Assembly: GCA_902168245.1 (NCBI GenBank)
Contig: CABHPA010000129.1
Location: forward strand, 1-61,913
Length of the DNA stretch: 61,913 nucleotides
Source of the DNA: Candidatus Melainabacteria bacterium
Lineage (GTDB): Bacteria; Cyanobacteriota; Vampirovibrionia; Vampirovibrionales; Vampirovibrionaceae
Direction: 5' to 3'
The notes below the pieces were generated by a model. It was not told where the DNA came from. It did no database searches and worked only from the letters and a program-made list of their open reading frames with translations. The position numbers and the translations under genes were made by a program. This document shows positions 1-9,564 of the stretch, piece by piece (the first letter of the stretch is position 1; each line of letters begins with the position of its first letter).

Positions 1-105
1 GCCTGGGTTTGAGGGCCATGGTGGTTCCCCGACAAAAAAGACAGATAGTTCCTATTATAGGGGCGGATGCACCGGTTGCGGATAAACGGGGTCGGAAAAT
101 ATAGG

Positions 106-262
106 CAAAAAAAAGGCCAGGCTTTACAACCTGGCAATTCAAGTGGGTTTCATATAAGTAGTGAGGGGAAAAGAAAAATTTGGCACAGTGGATCTGCCCT
201 GCCTTTGAGGGCGCGCAGATTTATCTGTTACTTACGCCAGTTAGTAGTATATGAAACCCCCC
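106..262 (-). ncRNA. candidate structured small RNA, 6S-like layout, with its own terminator
   Basis: A perfect 12-bp inverted repeat, GGGTTTCATATA at 145-156 and TATATGAAACCC at 248-259, would close a long stem. Inside it lies a second hairpin (192-200 with 208-220, ATCTG+CCCT pairing with AGGG+CAGAT, four-base bulge), separated by a wide purine-rich internal loop. On the minus strand the stem is followed directly by a rho-independent terminator: GCCAGG/CCTGGC (116-121, 130-135) and then eight T (107-114). A closing stem, large bubble, apical hairpin and terminator is the layout of 6S RNA, but I see no sequence signature that proves the class. No convincing reading frame occupies the span. 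The 5' end is uncertain and could lie up to about 285. Confidence 0.5.
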
Positions 263-540
263 CTTTGTAGGCAACCTAACTGAGGTTAGTAATACCAAAA
301 TGGAAACATTTCTTTACAAAGCTCAGCCTCATAAAACCCCGATGGTTTCAGGAAAGCCCCTTGCTCTCCTGATTATAGCTATTTTTGAAGTGACCGGTGG
401 AAAAATGCATCGGTTTTTATGGTTTTTATTTTAAAAATAGATTCAATTGAAATGCGCGTAAGCCGGTACGCCATGGGCGCCTTGTCGCCTATTGCACAAC
501 GCGTCGGCCTGCCATTCAGGGTGGAAAAGAACCGGAAACA

Positions 541-636
541 CTAACCCAGCGGGTTCTTGTATGCTTCGCGAATCAGGAAAACCCCGCACAATAAAGTGGC
601 CCCTGTAATAATCAATGCGGCAAGATAGCTGTCCAT
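541..636 (-). CDS. 31-residue single-span membrane peptide
   Basis: The reading frame starts with ATG at 636, about 9 nt after an AGGGAGAA Shine-Dalgarno sequence, and ends with TAG at 541. The peptide begins MDSYLAALIITGATLLCG and ends in a charged tail, REAYKNPLG. Residues 4-22 form one hydrophobic helix, so it is probably an inner-membrane miniprotein with the charged tail in the cytoplasm. It resembles small accessory subunits of membrane complexes (KdpF-, CcoQ- or Pet-type) in size and layout only; I cannot assign a family. It stands alone between the putative small RNA and the divergent amphi-Trp gene. The strong ribosome site is the main reason to believe it. Confidence 0.55.
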   Translation of the reverse strand: MDSYLAALIITGATLLCGVFLIREAYKNPLG

Positions 637-860
637 GTGGCTTTCTCCCTGCTGCTACCACCATTTACAATAAACCCGGTTGTGGCATTTGCCTATTCCC
701 GTCCCGGCGGATATCCGATGATGCAACAGGGGAGGGCCATTGCCCGATTGTATAGGATATCGCTGGCAATTCAGCGGATTGCCTGTTTTTTTACTGGTAC
801 TATGCTTAAAGGGAGATGGGCCGGGTTGGCCGTAAACCTGAACCGGAGAGGGGGAACACT

Positions 861-1097
861 ATGGCAGAGCGCATGATGCAGGACATAGAACAAAAAGAGC
901 TGGTGGATCGCGCCCAGTTTATGGAGTTGATGCGTCGCTTCCAGTTGGGGTTGGAACGAAACCAGGATTTTGAAATCTCGGTAAATGGGGAGAACTATAC
1001 GATTCCCGCCACAGCGTTCGATAGCGGTCGCTTTCGGGTGGAATACGAAATTGACGACGGGGAATATGAATTCGAAATGACCCTGAAGTGGCGTTAA
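861..1097 (+). CDS. amphi-Trp domain protein
   Basis: A 78-residue acidic cytoplasmic protein. The start at 861 follows GGAGAGGGGG by a normal distance and gives MAERMMQDIEQKEL; an in-frame ATG at 816 has no ribosome site. The C-terminal half matches the small amphi-Trp family (TIGR04354-like): an amphipathic helix (residues about 13-29), then strands ending EYEIDDGEYEFEMTLKW with the characteristic terminal Trp. The function of that family is unknown. The gene is monocistronic and is closed by a strong terminator 25 bp downstream. Confidence 0.8.
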   Translation: MAERMMQDIEQKELVDRAQFMELMRRFQLGLERNQDFEISVNGENYTIPATAFDSGRFRVEYEIDDGEYEFEMTLKWR

Positions 1098-1122
1098 CGA
1101 ATCCGTTTGCGGCAAAAAACAC

Positions 1123-1155
1123 ATAAAGCCCCGCCAACCAACGACGGGGCTTTAT
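1123..1155. terminator. bidirectional rho-independent terminator
   Basis: A perfect 11-bp inverted repeat (ATAAAGCCCCG / CGGGGCTTTAT) surrounds an 11-nt loop and ends in short A/T tracts on both sides. It closes the amphi-Trp gene on the plus strand and can stop transcripts from the other side. Confidence 0.85.
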
Positions 1156-1433
1156 GGCGCATCGGTTTTGGCGCGGGTTTTTGTATGCGGCTCATTTGTT
1201 TGGTGGGTTTTGGCTCGTCCTTTCCGCAATTGGGCGAACGGGCGTAGTTGCGGACGTACAATAGAATAGGAAAGGAAATACAGGCTTTTGGTTTCATTAC
1301 TTGCGTTTATGGCTTGTTCCAAATCTATTGCCCGATGGGCCGTATAGCCGTGGGCGACGTTTGTGAATCCGGTGGGAATTCAGCCGAAATGCCGGGCCTG
1401 GCTGGCCGGGTTGGGCCAAGGGAAGTTTTGGGA
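1156..1433. other. leader region of the hybrid kinase
   Basis: This stretch lies between the terminator and the preferred kinase start. It is open in the kinase frame from 1248, but the predicted sequence there (Gly/Pro/Cys-rich, no membrane segment) does not look like a kinase N-terminus, so I treat it as untranslated leader. A TACAAT hexamer at 1257-1262 could be a -10 element; I see no good -35. Confidence 0.4.
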
Positions 1434-4133
1434 GTGAACGTGAAACAGCATCTGAATATCCAGAAGCATGTGGTGATCGGCTTTTCGGGAGCCTTGCTGC
1501 TAATGCTCCTTCTGGGTTCTTTCCTGTATGAGAACTGGGTGGGGCTGAATGATTCCAACCGCTGGAGCGTACATGCCCACCAGGTGCTGGAGGGGTTGGA
1601 CGACCTGATGGCCGGGCTTCAGGAAATGGAGTCGGAGCAGCGGGGCTATATTATTTCGGGGGAAGGCGTTTTTTTATCCGATTTTGAGCGAAGCAGGCGG
1701 CAACTCCTTGAAAAATTCCGCTTCCTGCAACGGATGACCCGCGACAACGCTTCCCAGCAAAGCCGCTTAAACCAGTTGGAACCGTTACTGTCCCAAAAAA
1801 TAGCGTTTGCCGAACATGCGGTCGGCGTTCGCAAAACCCAGGGGTTCGGCCGGGTGCAAGACCTGGTGGCCACCTTTAAGGGCAAGGTGCTGAAACAAAG
1901 GATCAAGGATTCGGTGGTGCGGATAAAACAGGAGGAAAGACGCCTGCTGATGGTTCGCAACCAACAGGCGAGCGATCATGCCTGGATGCTGGTCTGGCTG
2001 TCCGGGGTGGTCTTGCTGCTTTTATTCGCCATTTTTGGGGGGCTATATTACCTGATTAACCTGGCGTTCCGCCAGCGGGACGCGAGCAACGAGGCGCTCC
2101 AGGTGGAAAACCGGCAGCGTCGCCAGATAGAGGCCGACCTGATTCAGGCGCAGGAAAAAGCCTTGCAGGCATCCAGGGCCAAGTCCGAATTCCTGGCCAT
2201 GATGAGCCATGAAATACGGACGCCCATGAACGGCGTGGTGGGCATGACCAGCCTGCTGCTGGAAACCCGGCTGGATTCGGAACAGTTGGAATATGCCAAA
2301 ATCATCCGTAAAAGCGGCGAAGCCCTGATAGTGCTGATGAATGACCTGCTGGACTTCTCTAAAATCGAGTCCGGCAAGCTGCACTTGGAAAACCGCCTAT
2401 TTGACTTGCAGGATTGCATTGAAGATGTGGTGGATTTGATAGCTCCTCAGTTGAACGGGAAAGACCTGGATCTGTTTTACCGGGTGCATGCCGGTGTACC
2501 CAGGCTGGTTAGTGGGGATGTGACCCGTTTGGGCCAGGTGCTGGTGAATTTGGTTGGCAACGCCATCAAGTTTACCGAGCATGGGTATATTTACCTGGAG
2601 GTAAGCCCCGTAACCCATGCCGGGGAATCGCTGGAGTTGCAGTTTTCGGTGCGCGACACCGGGATTGGGATTCCTGCCGATAAACTGTCCGGCATTTTTG
2701 AGGCGTTTTCCCAGGCGGATGCCTCCACCACCCGTAAATATGGCGGAACTGGCCTGGGCCTTGCCATTTGCAAAAAAATTATCGAGCAGATGAACGGGCG
2801 AATCTGGATAGAGAGCGAGCCGGGCCAGGGGACGTGTTTCCACTTTACGGCGCTGGTTTCCTGTCCACCTGGCGCCAAGGTCGTAACGGAAATTATTTTG
2901 CAGCCCAGGCAAGTTTTGCTGCTGGAGAAAAATAACCTTCAGCGGGACGCCCTGACCGCATTGCTGGAAAAATGGGGCTTGAAGCCCACGGCCTGTCACA
3001 GCGCCGAAGCCGCCGCAAGGCTGCTGCAAGACCAAAACAGGCAAGCGATAGACTTGTTTCTGCTGGATTATGACGATTTAACCCCCGGCCTGCTCAAGGC
3101 CATTCAGGATGTGGAAGTGCCGGTGCTGGCCATGTGCGGTTACAGCCAGTCGCCGGAAGCCAAAGAGATGCTGGGCGACGGGCGGGTGATGAACAAGCCG
3201 GTTCGCCATTCCCAATTGAAAGAAGCCTTAATCCAAACGCTGGAGCCTTACCTGGAATCCGGCGCACAGGCCGGGCTATTCCACGGCAGTCTGGATCCTG
3301 GGCTGGGACGGCGTTACCCGTTGCGGATTCTGGTGGCGGAAGATCATCCCGTGAACCAGAAACTGGCCATGGCGCTGCTGGAAAAAATGGGCTACCAGGC
3401 CGATTTGGCCGGTAACGGGCTGGAAGCGGTACGAACCGTGGAGAGCAAGCGTTACGACTTGATTTTTATGGATGTGCAAATGCCGGAAATGGACGGTCTG
3501 GAAGCCACCCGGCAAATCGTGAGGCGCTGGCCGGACGAGGCCAGGCCGGTGATTATCGCCATGACCGCCTATGCTTCCCAGGGCGATAAGAACAGTTGCC
3601 TGGAAAGCGGTATGCAGGATTTTTTGCGCAAGCCGGTGATGAAAGAGGAATTGCAGGCCATCCTGATTAAATGGGGCCGGGTGATCCAGTCTGCGCGAAG
3701 CGGTAGCCCGGCTTCCCCTGAGGAATCTCTGGCGCATGGGTCTGGGGAGGGTTCCGATTCCGCGCCCGGCAGACGGTTGATTGACATGCAGACCTTGCGC
3801 GAGCGGGTGGATCAGGATCAGGCGTTGCTGTCTGGTTTGCTGACCCTGTTCTTGGAAGAATGCCCGAAGATGCTGGAGAGGCTTCGGGAGGCCATGGCCG
3901 CCGGGGATTATGCGGGCCTGCATCCCCTGGCGCATACGCTAAAGGGCATGTGTCAGAATTTAAACGTGGACAGGATGCAACGGGCGGCTTATGCCCTGGA
4001 GCAAAAAACAGGCGGGAAGCATGCCGTATGCGAAGCTGGGGAGTGCCTGGCCCTGCTTCGAGAACTGGAACATGACTTTGAGTTGCTGCGGCAGGAGCTG
4101 GAAAAAGAGATTTCCGCCATTCAAACCGATTGA
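1434..4133 (+). CDS. membrane hybrid histidine kinase (CHASE3-HisKA-HATPase-REC-REC-HPt)
   Basis: An 899-residue sensor that starts phosphorelay signalling. GTG at 1434 follows AAGGGAAG and gives a short tail before membrane segment 1 (residues 13-32). Residues 40-180 form a CHASE3-type extracytoplasmic sensor with the signature [12 protein letters not shown], followed by membrane segment 2 (about 182-208). HisKA has the phospho-acceptor His259 in [12 protein letters not shown]. The ATPase boxes [16 protein letters not shown] and GGTGLGLAI follow. The first receiver (about 500-605) is weakly conserved but keeps Asp545 and a Lys-Pro. The second has Asp680 in FMDVQMP, and a C-terminal HPt domain has His834 in AHTLKG. 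The protein therefore carries a complete multistep relay. No output regulator is adjacent on this strand. The ligand is unknown. Confidence 0.9.
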   Translation: MNVKQHLNIQKHVVIGFSGALLLMLLLGSFLYENWVGLNDSNRWSVHAHQVLEGLDDLMAGLQEMESEQRGYIISGEGVFLSDFERSRRQLLEKFRFLQRMTRDNASQQSRLNQLEPLLSQKIAFAEHAVGVRKTQGFGRVQDLVATFKGKVLKQRIKDSVVRIKQEERRLLMVRNQQASDHAWMLVWLSGVVLLLLFAIFGGLYYLINLAFRQRDASNEALQVENRQRRQIEADLIQAQEKALQASRAKSEFLAMMSHEIRTPMNGVVGMTSLLLETRLDSEQLEYAKIIRKSGEALIVLMNDLLDFSKIESGKLHLENRLFDLQDCIEDVVDLIAPQLNGKDLDLFYRVHAGVPRLVSGDVTRLGQVLVNLVGNAIKFTEHGYIYLEVSPVTHAGESLELQFSVRDTGIGIPADKLSGIFEAFSQADASTTRKYGGTGLGLAICKKIIEQMNGRIWIESEPGQGTCFHFTALVSCPPGAKVVTEIILQPRQVLLLEKNNLQRDALTALLEKWGLKPTACHSAEAAARLLQDQNRQAIDLFLLDYDDLTPGLLKAIQDVEVPVLAMCGYSQSPEAKEMLGDGRVMNKPVRHSQLKEALIQTLEPYLESGAQAGLFHGSLDPGLGRRYPLRILVAEDHPVNQKLAMALLEKMGYQADLAGNGLEAVRTVESKRYDLIFMDVQMPEMDGLEATRQIVRRWPDEARPVIIAMTAYASQGDKNSCLESGMQDFLRKPVMKEELQAILIKWGRVIQSARSGSPASPEESLAHGSGEGSDSAPGRRLIDMQTLRERVDQDQALLSGLLTLFLEECPKMLERLREAMAAGDYAGLHPLAHTLKGMCQNLNVDRMQRAAYALEQKTGGKHAVCEAGECLALLRELEHDFELLRQELEKEISAIQTD

Positions 4134-4478
4134 AAACAGGGCTGCCTTGACCCGATAACAGCTTGCCTGCATCCCTTATTCCTGGGCATTGTCCTATTGC
4201 CTCGCTCGATGATGAGTTTACAATGTTAAGCGTTTGGGCTTACATATCTCACCCCGCAGGACGATTGTGTCCTCCCTTGGGGATTGGTATAGTTGGGCAA
4301 ATACTGATTTCCCCCTGGTATGGTTAAAAAAGGGGGCAAAAATCCGGGTAAACAGACATAGTGGATTTTTGTGTATTGCGAATGTCTTTAAGTTAGTCAT
4401 ATTGCGCTGCGGTGGTGTGCCGCGGCAGAGTAGTTCGTGTAATTTATAAAGTCTTTAATTTATAAAGGACGGAGAACT
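4134..4478. other. intergenic, small hairpins and a direct repeat
   Basis: No credible gene. A nested hairpin lies around 4250-4285 (AGGAC/GTCCT inside CCCC/GGGG), and AATTTATAAAG is repeated at 4441-4451 and near 4458-4468, just before the next gene's ribosome site. These could be leader structure or operator, without proof. Confidence 0.4.
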
Positions 4479-5672
4479 TTGGCGTTCAAGGAGAGGCCTA
4501 GGCTCGGCCATTTTTCCTGGCTGTGCAAGGAAGAGAAATTGTTGAAAGTCCTGATTCTGGCAGTGCCGAACGTTGATGCGATTCGGCTGGCGGATGAGCT
4601 GGAACGGGGCGGGTTTACGCTGGTGGCCGAAACGGCCCAGAACATGGAAAACTTCAAGGGGGCGCTGCCGCGCCAGGACTGGGACGCCGTAATTGCCGGG
4701 AGCCTGATCCCCCTTTTGGACATTGTGGATATTTCTCAGGGGCTGCAAAAGAGCAAGCACACTCCTCCGCTGATCTGGCTGGCGGATGGCCCCAGCGAGT
4801 TACATGCCGCGCAAGCCATGCGGGACGGCATGATCTATGATTACCTGCTCAAGGAGCAAGGCATGACCCGCTTGCTGCCCATAATCGAGCGCAGCCTTCG
4901 GGAGCGGAAATTCCGGCAGGAGTTGACGGCCAACCGATTGAACCCGCAATGGGAGGTTCTGCTGGCCGCCGTGACCCATGAGCTGAGAAGCCCCGTCCGG
5001 GTGGAGATGCAGTTGTTAGAGCTGTTCCGCCAGGGGCAGTTTGGCGAGTTGAACCCTGGCCAGGATACCTTGCTGGACGGTTTGCTGCATGCCAAGCGCG
5101 CCATGAGCCATTTGGTGGAAAATATTCTGTGGTTGCTGACGGAGGCCGAATACAATGCGTTGAGCCGTGTCAGCCCGCTGGATCTTGAACTGCTGCTTCG
5201 GGAAGAGCTGCTGCCCCGTTTTGAGACGCTGGCGAGTTCTAAGGGAATTGAATTGCGGCTGGAGATGCAGGAGCAACTTCCCATGTTGCAGGTGGACGCC
5301 TTGAAAGTGTCCCTGGTGCTGGGCAATTTGCTTCAAAATGCGCTGACGTATACCGAGGCGGGCGGGCAAATCGTGCTTCGCAGTTGTCTGCGGGAAGGCC
5401 GGGTCATGGTGCTGGTGGAGGATACTGGCATCGGGATTCAGCCGGATGAGGTGGAGAACCTGTTCGCCTCATGTCTCAGCGCAAAACCCCGGTATCGCTC
5501 TGGGGCCGGGTTGGGGCTTTATCTTTCAAAACGGATTATAGACAGTCTGGGCGGGGCCATTGGGGTACAGACCGAAGTGGGCAAAGGCAGCACGTTTTAC
5601 TTTACCGTGCCGGTCGGCACGGCGATCGGCGGCGCAACCCCGGCGGGCGCTCCCGATCAGGCCGAACGCTAA
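4479..5672 (+). CDS. soluble histidine kinase with degenerate N-terminal receiver
   Basis: A 397-residue cytoplasmic kinase. I chose TTG at 4479 because AAGGACGGAG lies just upstream; a second TTG at 4542 (giving MKVLILAVPN) also has a ribosome site (AAGGAAGAG) and would start exactly at the receiver fold, so either may be used. The N-terminal 140 residues fold like a receiver but lack the phosphorylatable Asp (WDAVIAGSLIP in place of the usual LLDLxLP), so this is a pseudo-receiver. HisKA follows with His167 in VTHELRSP, then HATPase with NLLQNALTYT, DTGIGI and GAGLGLYLSK. There is no membrane segment. The substrate regulator is unknown; the nearby NarL-type regulators on the opposite strand are candidates. 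Confidence 0.85.
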   Translation: MAFKERPRLGHFSWLCKEEKLLKVLILAVPNVDAIRLADELERGGFTLVAETAQNMENFKGALPRQDWDAVIAGSLIPLLDIVDISQGLQKSKHTPPLIWLADGPSELHAAQAMRDGMIYDYLLKEQGMTRLLPIIERSLRERKFRQELTANRLNPQWEVLLAAVTHELRSPVRVEMQLLELFRQGQFGELNPGQDTLLDGLLHAKRAMSHLVENILWLLTEAEYNALSRVSPLDLELLLREELLPRFETLASSKGIELRLEMQEQLPMLQVDALKVSLVLGNLLQNALTYTEAGGQIVLRSCLREGRVMVLVEDTGIGIQPDEVENLFASCLSAKPRYRSGAGLGLYLSKRIIDSLGGAIGVQTEVGKGSTFYFTVPVGTAIGGATPAGAPDQAER

Positions 5673-5694
5673 GCCAAATATTTTTTCACTCTGG

Positions 5695-6669
5695 CTAGCC
5701 GTTTGCGGTAATGGTGTCTATTAATACTTTCAGCGTTTCTTCGGCTTTATCGTTGTCAATCTGGCAGGTTCCGGCTTTCTCGTGGCCGCCGCCGCCGTAT
5801 TGCAGGCAAAGCTCGCCCACGTTGGTTTTGGAAGTGCGGTTCACAATGGATTTACCGATGGCGAACACCGTGTTCTGCTGCTTTAAGCCCCACAGCACGT
5901 GGATGGAAATATTGCATTGCGGGTGCATGGCGTAAATCATGAACCGATTGCCCGCAAAAATGGTTTCCTCGTTGCGCAGATCCAGCACAATCAGGTTGCC
6001 GTAAACCTTGGAGCAGCGTTTGACCTGCTCCTTGAACAGCTCGGTCTGTTCCCTGTAGAGTTCCACCCGTTCCTGCACATCAGGAATCTGCATGATCTCC
6101 TCGATGTCGTGATCCTTGCAGTAGTCGATCAGATTCATCATCAGGTTGTAGTTGGAAATTCTGAAGTTACGGAACCGGCCCAGCCCGGTGCGCGGATCCA
6201 TCAGGTAATTCAGCAGCACCCAGTTGCCGGGGCTTAAAATTTCATCCAGGTTGAACAGGGCGGCGTCCGCCTTGTCCACGGCGTCCATCATGCTGTTCCA
6301 GCGGGCGGGAAAACGCTCTGCGCCGCCAAAATAATCGTACACTACGCGGGCGGCGGATTTGGCTTCGCCGTCAATAACGTGGTTGCCTTTCTGTTCCTTG
6401 TTGCGGATGGTTTCGCTGTGGTGGTGGTCAAAGGCCATATGCACCCCGTCCACGTAAGGCAGGTTGGTGGTAATGTCCCGCTCGGTAATCTCGATTTTGC
6501 CGTCCTGCATGTCCTTGGGATGCACGAACAGGATATCGTCAATCATGTCCATGTGTTTCAGCAACACGGCGCAAACCAGCCCGTCAAAATCGCTTCGGGT
6601 GACCAGCCGGAACTTGGTGGCTTTCAGCGCCTCGCCGGTTTCGGGGTTCACATTCGACGATAACGTCAT
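5695..6669 (-). CDS. DHH-family phosphoesterase (exopolyphosphatase-like)
   Basis: A 324-residue cytoplasmic protein. ATG at 6669 is preceded by CGGAGGACAAG, a strong site; a longer frame to 6741 lacks one. Family motifs are SDFDG near residue 26, the metal-binding AFDHHHSE near 75-82, and a C-terminal GGGGHEKAGTC (DHHA1) segment. This family hydrolyses phosphodiesters or phosphoanhydrides (pRpA/oligonucleotides, c-di-AMP or polyphosphate) with Mn2+; the sequence does not tell which. It ends 22 bp from the convergent kinase. Its location just downstream of the NarL regulator gene on the same strand (117-bp gap) may mean co-transcription. Confidence 0.85.
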   Translation of the reverse strand: MTLSSNVNPETGEALKATKFRLVTRSDFDGLVCAVLLKHMDMIDDILFVHPKDMQDGKIEITERDITTNLPYVDGVHMAFDHHHSETIRNKEQKGNHVIDGEAKSAARVVYDYFGGAERFPARWNSMMDAVDKADAALFNLDEILSPGNWVLLNYLMDPRTGLGRFRNFRISNYNLMMNLIDYCKDHDIEEIMQIPDVQERVELYREQTELFKEQVKRCSKVYGNLIVLDLRNEETIFAGNRFMIYAMHPQCNISIHVLWGLKQQNTVFAIGKSIVNRTSKTNVGELCLQYGGGGHEKAGTCQIDNDKAEETLKVLIDTITANG

Positions 6670-6786
6670 CCGTCTTGTCCTCCGGTTGCTTGCTGGGTTC
6701 AGGTGCTTTCTCCAACCATTATAAAGTTTTGGGGGAGGCAATCGAAACGAATGCCGTTAAAACTCCCACAGACGGATGAGGCCGGT

Positions 6787-7488
6787 TCAGGCTTTAGGGC
6801 TGAGCATTCCCGATTGCAGGGCTTTCACGGCGGCCTGGGTTCTGTCATCCACCGCCAGCTTTTGAATGATTTTACCCACGTAGGTTTTCACGGTATTGGT
6901 GGAAACCTGCATGCTTTCCGCAATTTCCTTGTTGCTTTTGCCCGCCACAATCAAGGTGAGCGTTTCCATTTCTCGCTCGGTCAACTCCGTTTGCAAGGGC
7001 AAGCTGATTGGCGGTGGTTCTGAAATTCCCTGAATGGCCTGCGGTGCGCTCTTTTCCACTCGCTTCAGGATAAAACCGGCTATGGGCGGGTCAATCCACA
7101 TGCCGCCTTCGGCCACCATGTCCATCACGGTCAGCAGCCGCTCAATGCGGATGTCTTTCAGGCAGTAGCCGTCCGCGCCCGCCGAAAACGCCTCATACAC
7201 CTGATCCGGCTTTGTCTGGGAGGTGAGCATAATCACCTTGGCGTCGGGCAGGGTTTCCTTGATTTGCCGGGTGGCGGAAATACCGTCTAGCACGGGCATT
7301 TCAATATCCATCAGGATGATGCCGGGCGTTTTTTCAGCGGCCATAATCAGTGCCTGGGCGCCGTTGCCGCATTCGCCGATCACCTCAAAACGGGGATCTC
7401 CTTGAATGGCGTAACTCAAACCGGTACGGGCCAATTCATGATCTTCCACGATAAGGACTTGAATGGGAAGTGGCATGTGGCGTATCAC
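6787..7488 (-). CDS. NarL/LuxR-type response regulator
   Basis: A 233-residue two-component regulator. The receiver spans about residues 9-125, with acidic IVEDHE, phospho-acceptor Asp61 in ILMDIEMP, Thr/Ser in MLTSQ and Lys in YCLKD. The LuxR helix-turn-helix (about 165-225) has LTEREMETLTLIVAGKSN and VSTNTVKTYVGKI. The start is GTG 7488 (AGAAG upstream); ATG 7476 is also possible. It lies 114 bp downstream of the fused kinase, whose C-terminal REC-HTH is clearly its paralogue (shared VEDxELARxGL, DIxMPxxDGIxAxRQIKET and GADGYCxKD), so the pair probably arose by duplication and belongs to one pathway. Confidence 0.9.
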   Translation of the reverse strand: MIRHMPLPIQVLIVEDHELARTGLSYAIQGDPRFEVIGECGNGAQALIMAAEKTPGIILMDIEMPVLDGISATRQIKETLPDAKVIMLTSQTKPDQVYEAFSAGADGYCLKDIRIERLLTVMDMVAEGGMWIDPPIAGFILKRVEKSAPQAIQGISEPPPISLPLQTELTEREMETLTLIVAGKSNKEIAESMQVSTNTVKTYVGKIIQKLAVDDRTQAAVKALQSGMLSPKA

Positions 7489-7602
7489 TCATACTTCTAG
7501 CAATACTTAGTATTGTAATACGGGTAAACCTTGCTGGAAACTTTCGCACGACCCGGCGGCCCCATTGCGATAGTTCTTGTCCGGCGGATTGGGAGCATTC
7601 CC

Positions 7603-9381
7603 TCAGGGTTCGCAAATGGCGTTGCGGGCCAGGGCTTGCATGGCTCGGCTGGTCAGCGGATCGGCGGAAAGTTTATCCAGCGCGGCGCAGAGGTGGTTCC
7701 TCACCTGGTCGGGCGTTTCATGCAGCAGGGCGGCGATTTCTTCCGTCCCGTGATTTTGGGCGGTGTAACGCAGTGTTTCCCGCTCCTGTTCCGACAAGGT
7801 GGCGGCGAATTTGGCGGGATTCTCGCCCGCGTTTTCCCCTTCGGCGGGAATGGCCTTTTCCAGAATGCGGGCAATGGTTGGGTCCAGCCAGCGCTTGCCG
7901 CCTAGTACGCCATGCACCCCCTCGGCGAGGCGCTGGGTTTTGGTGTCCTTCATGCAGTAGCCGTCGGCCCCGGCGGCCAGCGCCGCGTATATTTCCTGTT
8001 CCTGGTTGTGGGTGGCCAGCATGATGATGCGGGTGTCGGGCATGGTTTCCTTGATTTGCCGGGCTGCCGTAATGCCGTCCATATGGGGCATGGCGATGTC
8101 CATCAGCACCAGGTCAGGATGGAGTTCCCGCGCCTTGGCCAGTCCGCCAGCGCCGTCTTCCGCTACGCCTGCCACCTGAATGCCCTCTATGCCTTGCAAG
8201 GTCAGCTTCAGGCCAATTCTGGCCAGTTCCTGATCTTCCACTAACAATACGCCTGATTGGTTGGCGGGACGTTGTTGAACCGATTCCAACCGGGCCTTGG
8301 GCAGGGTGAAGTAAAAACAGGTGCCTTGCGCCGGGCTGCTTTCCACATGCAGAATGCCGCCGTGCAGTTCCACCAGGGTTTTGCAAATGCTCAAGCCCAG
8401 CCCGGAGCCTATTTTTCGGGCCATGCCCGCGCCGGAATGGTAACGCTCGAAAATATGCGGCATCATTTCCGGGGGAATGCCCTGCCCGTTGTCGCGCACC
8501 TGGATTTCCACCAGATGCTCCCGCTCATGGCTCTCAATTTCAATGGCGCATCCGTCCGGAATATTTTCGATGGCGTTGCCCACCAGATTGGTAATTACCC
8601 GTTTCAACTGGTTGAAATCCGCCGGTATGGGTGCCATCTGCTCTGGAACCAGGTTGCGCAGCGTCAGGTTTTTGTGGCCCGCAAGCGTACTGACCGAGGT
8701 AAAGCATTCGGCTGCCAGGCGGTGCAGGTTCACCGGCTCTTTGTGAATGGAGAACGTCATTTCCTCCGCATGGAAGCTTTCCAGCAGTTGATTCACCAGC
8801 TTCAGCAGATCCTGGTTGTTGTGCGAAAGGCTGTTGAGAAGCCCCTGGGTGCGCGGGCTGACGGAGGCCTCGCTGGCCATGATGATATCCAGCGCGCGTT
8901 GTTCGGCGACCAGCGGGGTTCTTAAATCATGGGTCAGCGCGGAGATGAACTGGGTTCGGTTTTCCTCGCTTTTTTTCAGCCGGTTCAGGGCTTCCAGCAG
9001 TTCCGTTTCCAGGTTCAGGATTCGTTCCCCTACGCTGATGCGCACTTCCAGTTCCCTTGGGTGGAAAGGCTTGGTCAGGTAGTCGTCTGCGCCCGCTTTC
9101 AACCCTTCCACAATGTCGTCTTTTTCGGACTTGCTGGTGAGTAGCATAATGTAGGTGTAATGGGGCCGATGTTGCTCCCGCAGCATCCGGCAGACCTCCA
9201 CCCCTTTCAGGCCGGGCATCATCCAGTCCAGAATGGCGAGTCGGGGCGCGTCTTCCGCTTGCAGAGCGGCCCATGCCTCTTCGCCTTCCTGCGCCTGCAC
9301 CACCTCGTGGCCCCATTTGCTCAGGGTGCTGACCAGCAGGATTCGCGATACCGCATCGTCGTCCGCGACCAGGATTCTCAT
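7603..9381 (-). CDS. REC-HisKA-HATPase-REC-LuxR fused phosphorelay protein
   Basis: A 592-residue cytoplasmic protein. ATG 9381 (MRILVADDD) follows GGAGAGTGAAC. In order: receiver 1 (1-120; Asp52, Lys104); HisKA with His151 in SALTHDLRTP; HATPase with NLVGNAIENI, DNGQGIP and GSGLGLSICK (to about 360); receiver 2 (376-495; Asp428 in VLMDIAMP); and a C-terminal LuxR-like HTH (529-585) that is degenerate, with TPDQVRNHL where the DNA-recognition helix should be. Kinase, receiver and DNA-binding output in one chain is uncommon. The REC2-HTH half resembles the separate NarL regulator next door. It could act directly on DNA, or as a decoy or phosphate sink for its paralogue. Confidence 0.88.
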   Translation of the reverse strand: MRILVADDDAVSRILLVSTLSKWGHEVVQAQEGEEAWAALQAEDAPRLAILDWMMPGLKGVEVCRMLREQHRPHYTYIMLLTSKSEKDDIVEGLKAGADDYLTKPFHPRELEVRISVGERILNLETELLEALNRLKKSEENRTQFISALTHDLRTPLVAEQRALDIIMASEASVSPRTQGLLNSLSHNNQDLLKLVNQLLESFHAEEMTFSIHKEPVNLHRLAAECFTSVSTLAGHKNLTLRNLVPEQMAPIPADFNQLKRVITNLVGNAIENIPDGCAIEIESHEREHLVEIQVRDNGQGIPPEMMPHIFERYHSGAGMARKIGSGLGLSICKTLVELHGGILHVESSPAQGTCFYFTLPKARLESVQQRPANQSGVLLVEDQELARIGLKLTLQGIEGIQVAGVAEDGAGGLAKARELHPDLVLMDIAMPHMDGITAARQIKETMPDTRIIMLATHNQEQEIYAALAAGADGYCMKDTKTQRLAEGVHGVLGGKRWLDPTIARILEKAIPAEGENAGENPAKFAATLSEQERETLRYTAQNHGTEEIAALLHETPDQVRNHLCAALDKLSADPLTSRAMQALARNAICEP

Positions 9382-9564
9382 GGTGTTCACTCTCCGAAAA
9401 AAAACTGCCTGGGCCGCCTGAACCAGGGTGACGCCCGGGTGTGGGACTGGCTCCAAATCAGTGTTCTGCTGTAACGTTGGCTGGATTATGCGCGCTGAAG
9501 CGTCTGGGCTTCGGGTTGCTGCAAAGGGGCGAATACTCAGTGAGGCAAAGCCCACTGCGTTTTA

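Noticed and set aside
67-270. 67-codon plus-strand frame near the start
   Set aside because: No ribosome site, Arg-rich random composition, and it covers the structured RNA candidate.
301-435. 44-codon plus-strand frame (METFLYKAQPH...)
   Set aside because: No ribosome site at proper spacing and no conserved look; possible but unsupported.
1248-1433. N-terminal extension of the hybrid kinase
   Set aside because: The frame is open, but the sequence is unlike a kinase N-terminus and the GTG at 1434 has a ribosome site just ahead of the membrane segment.
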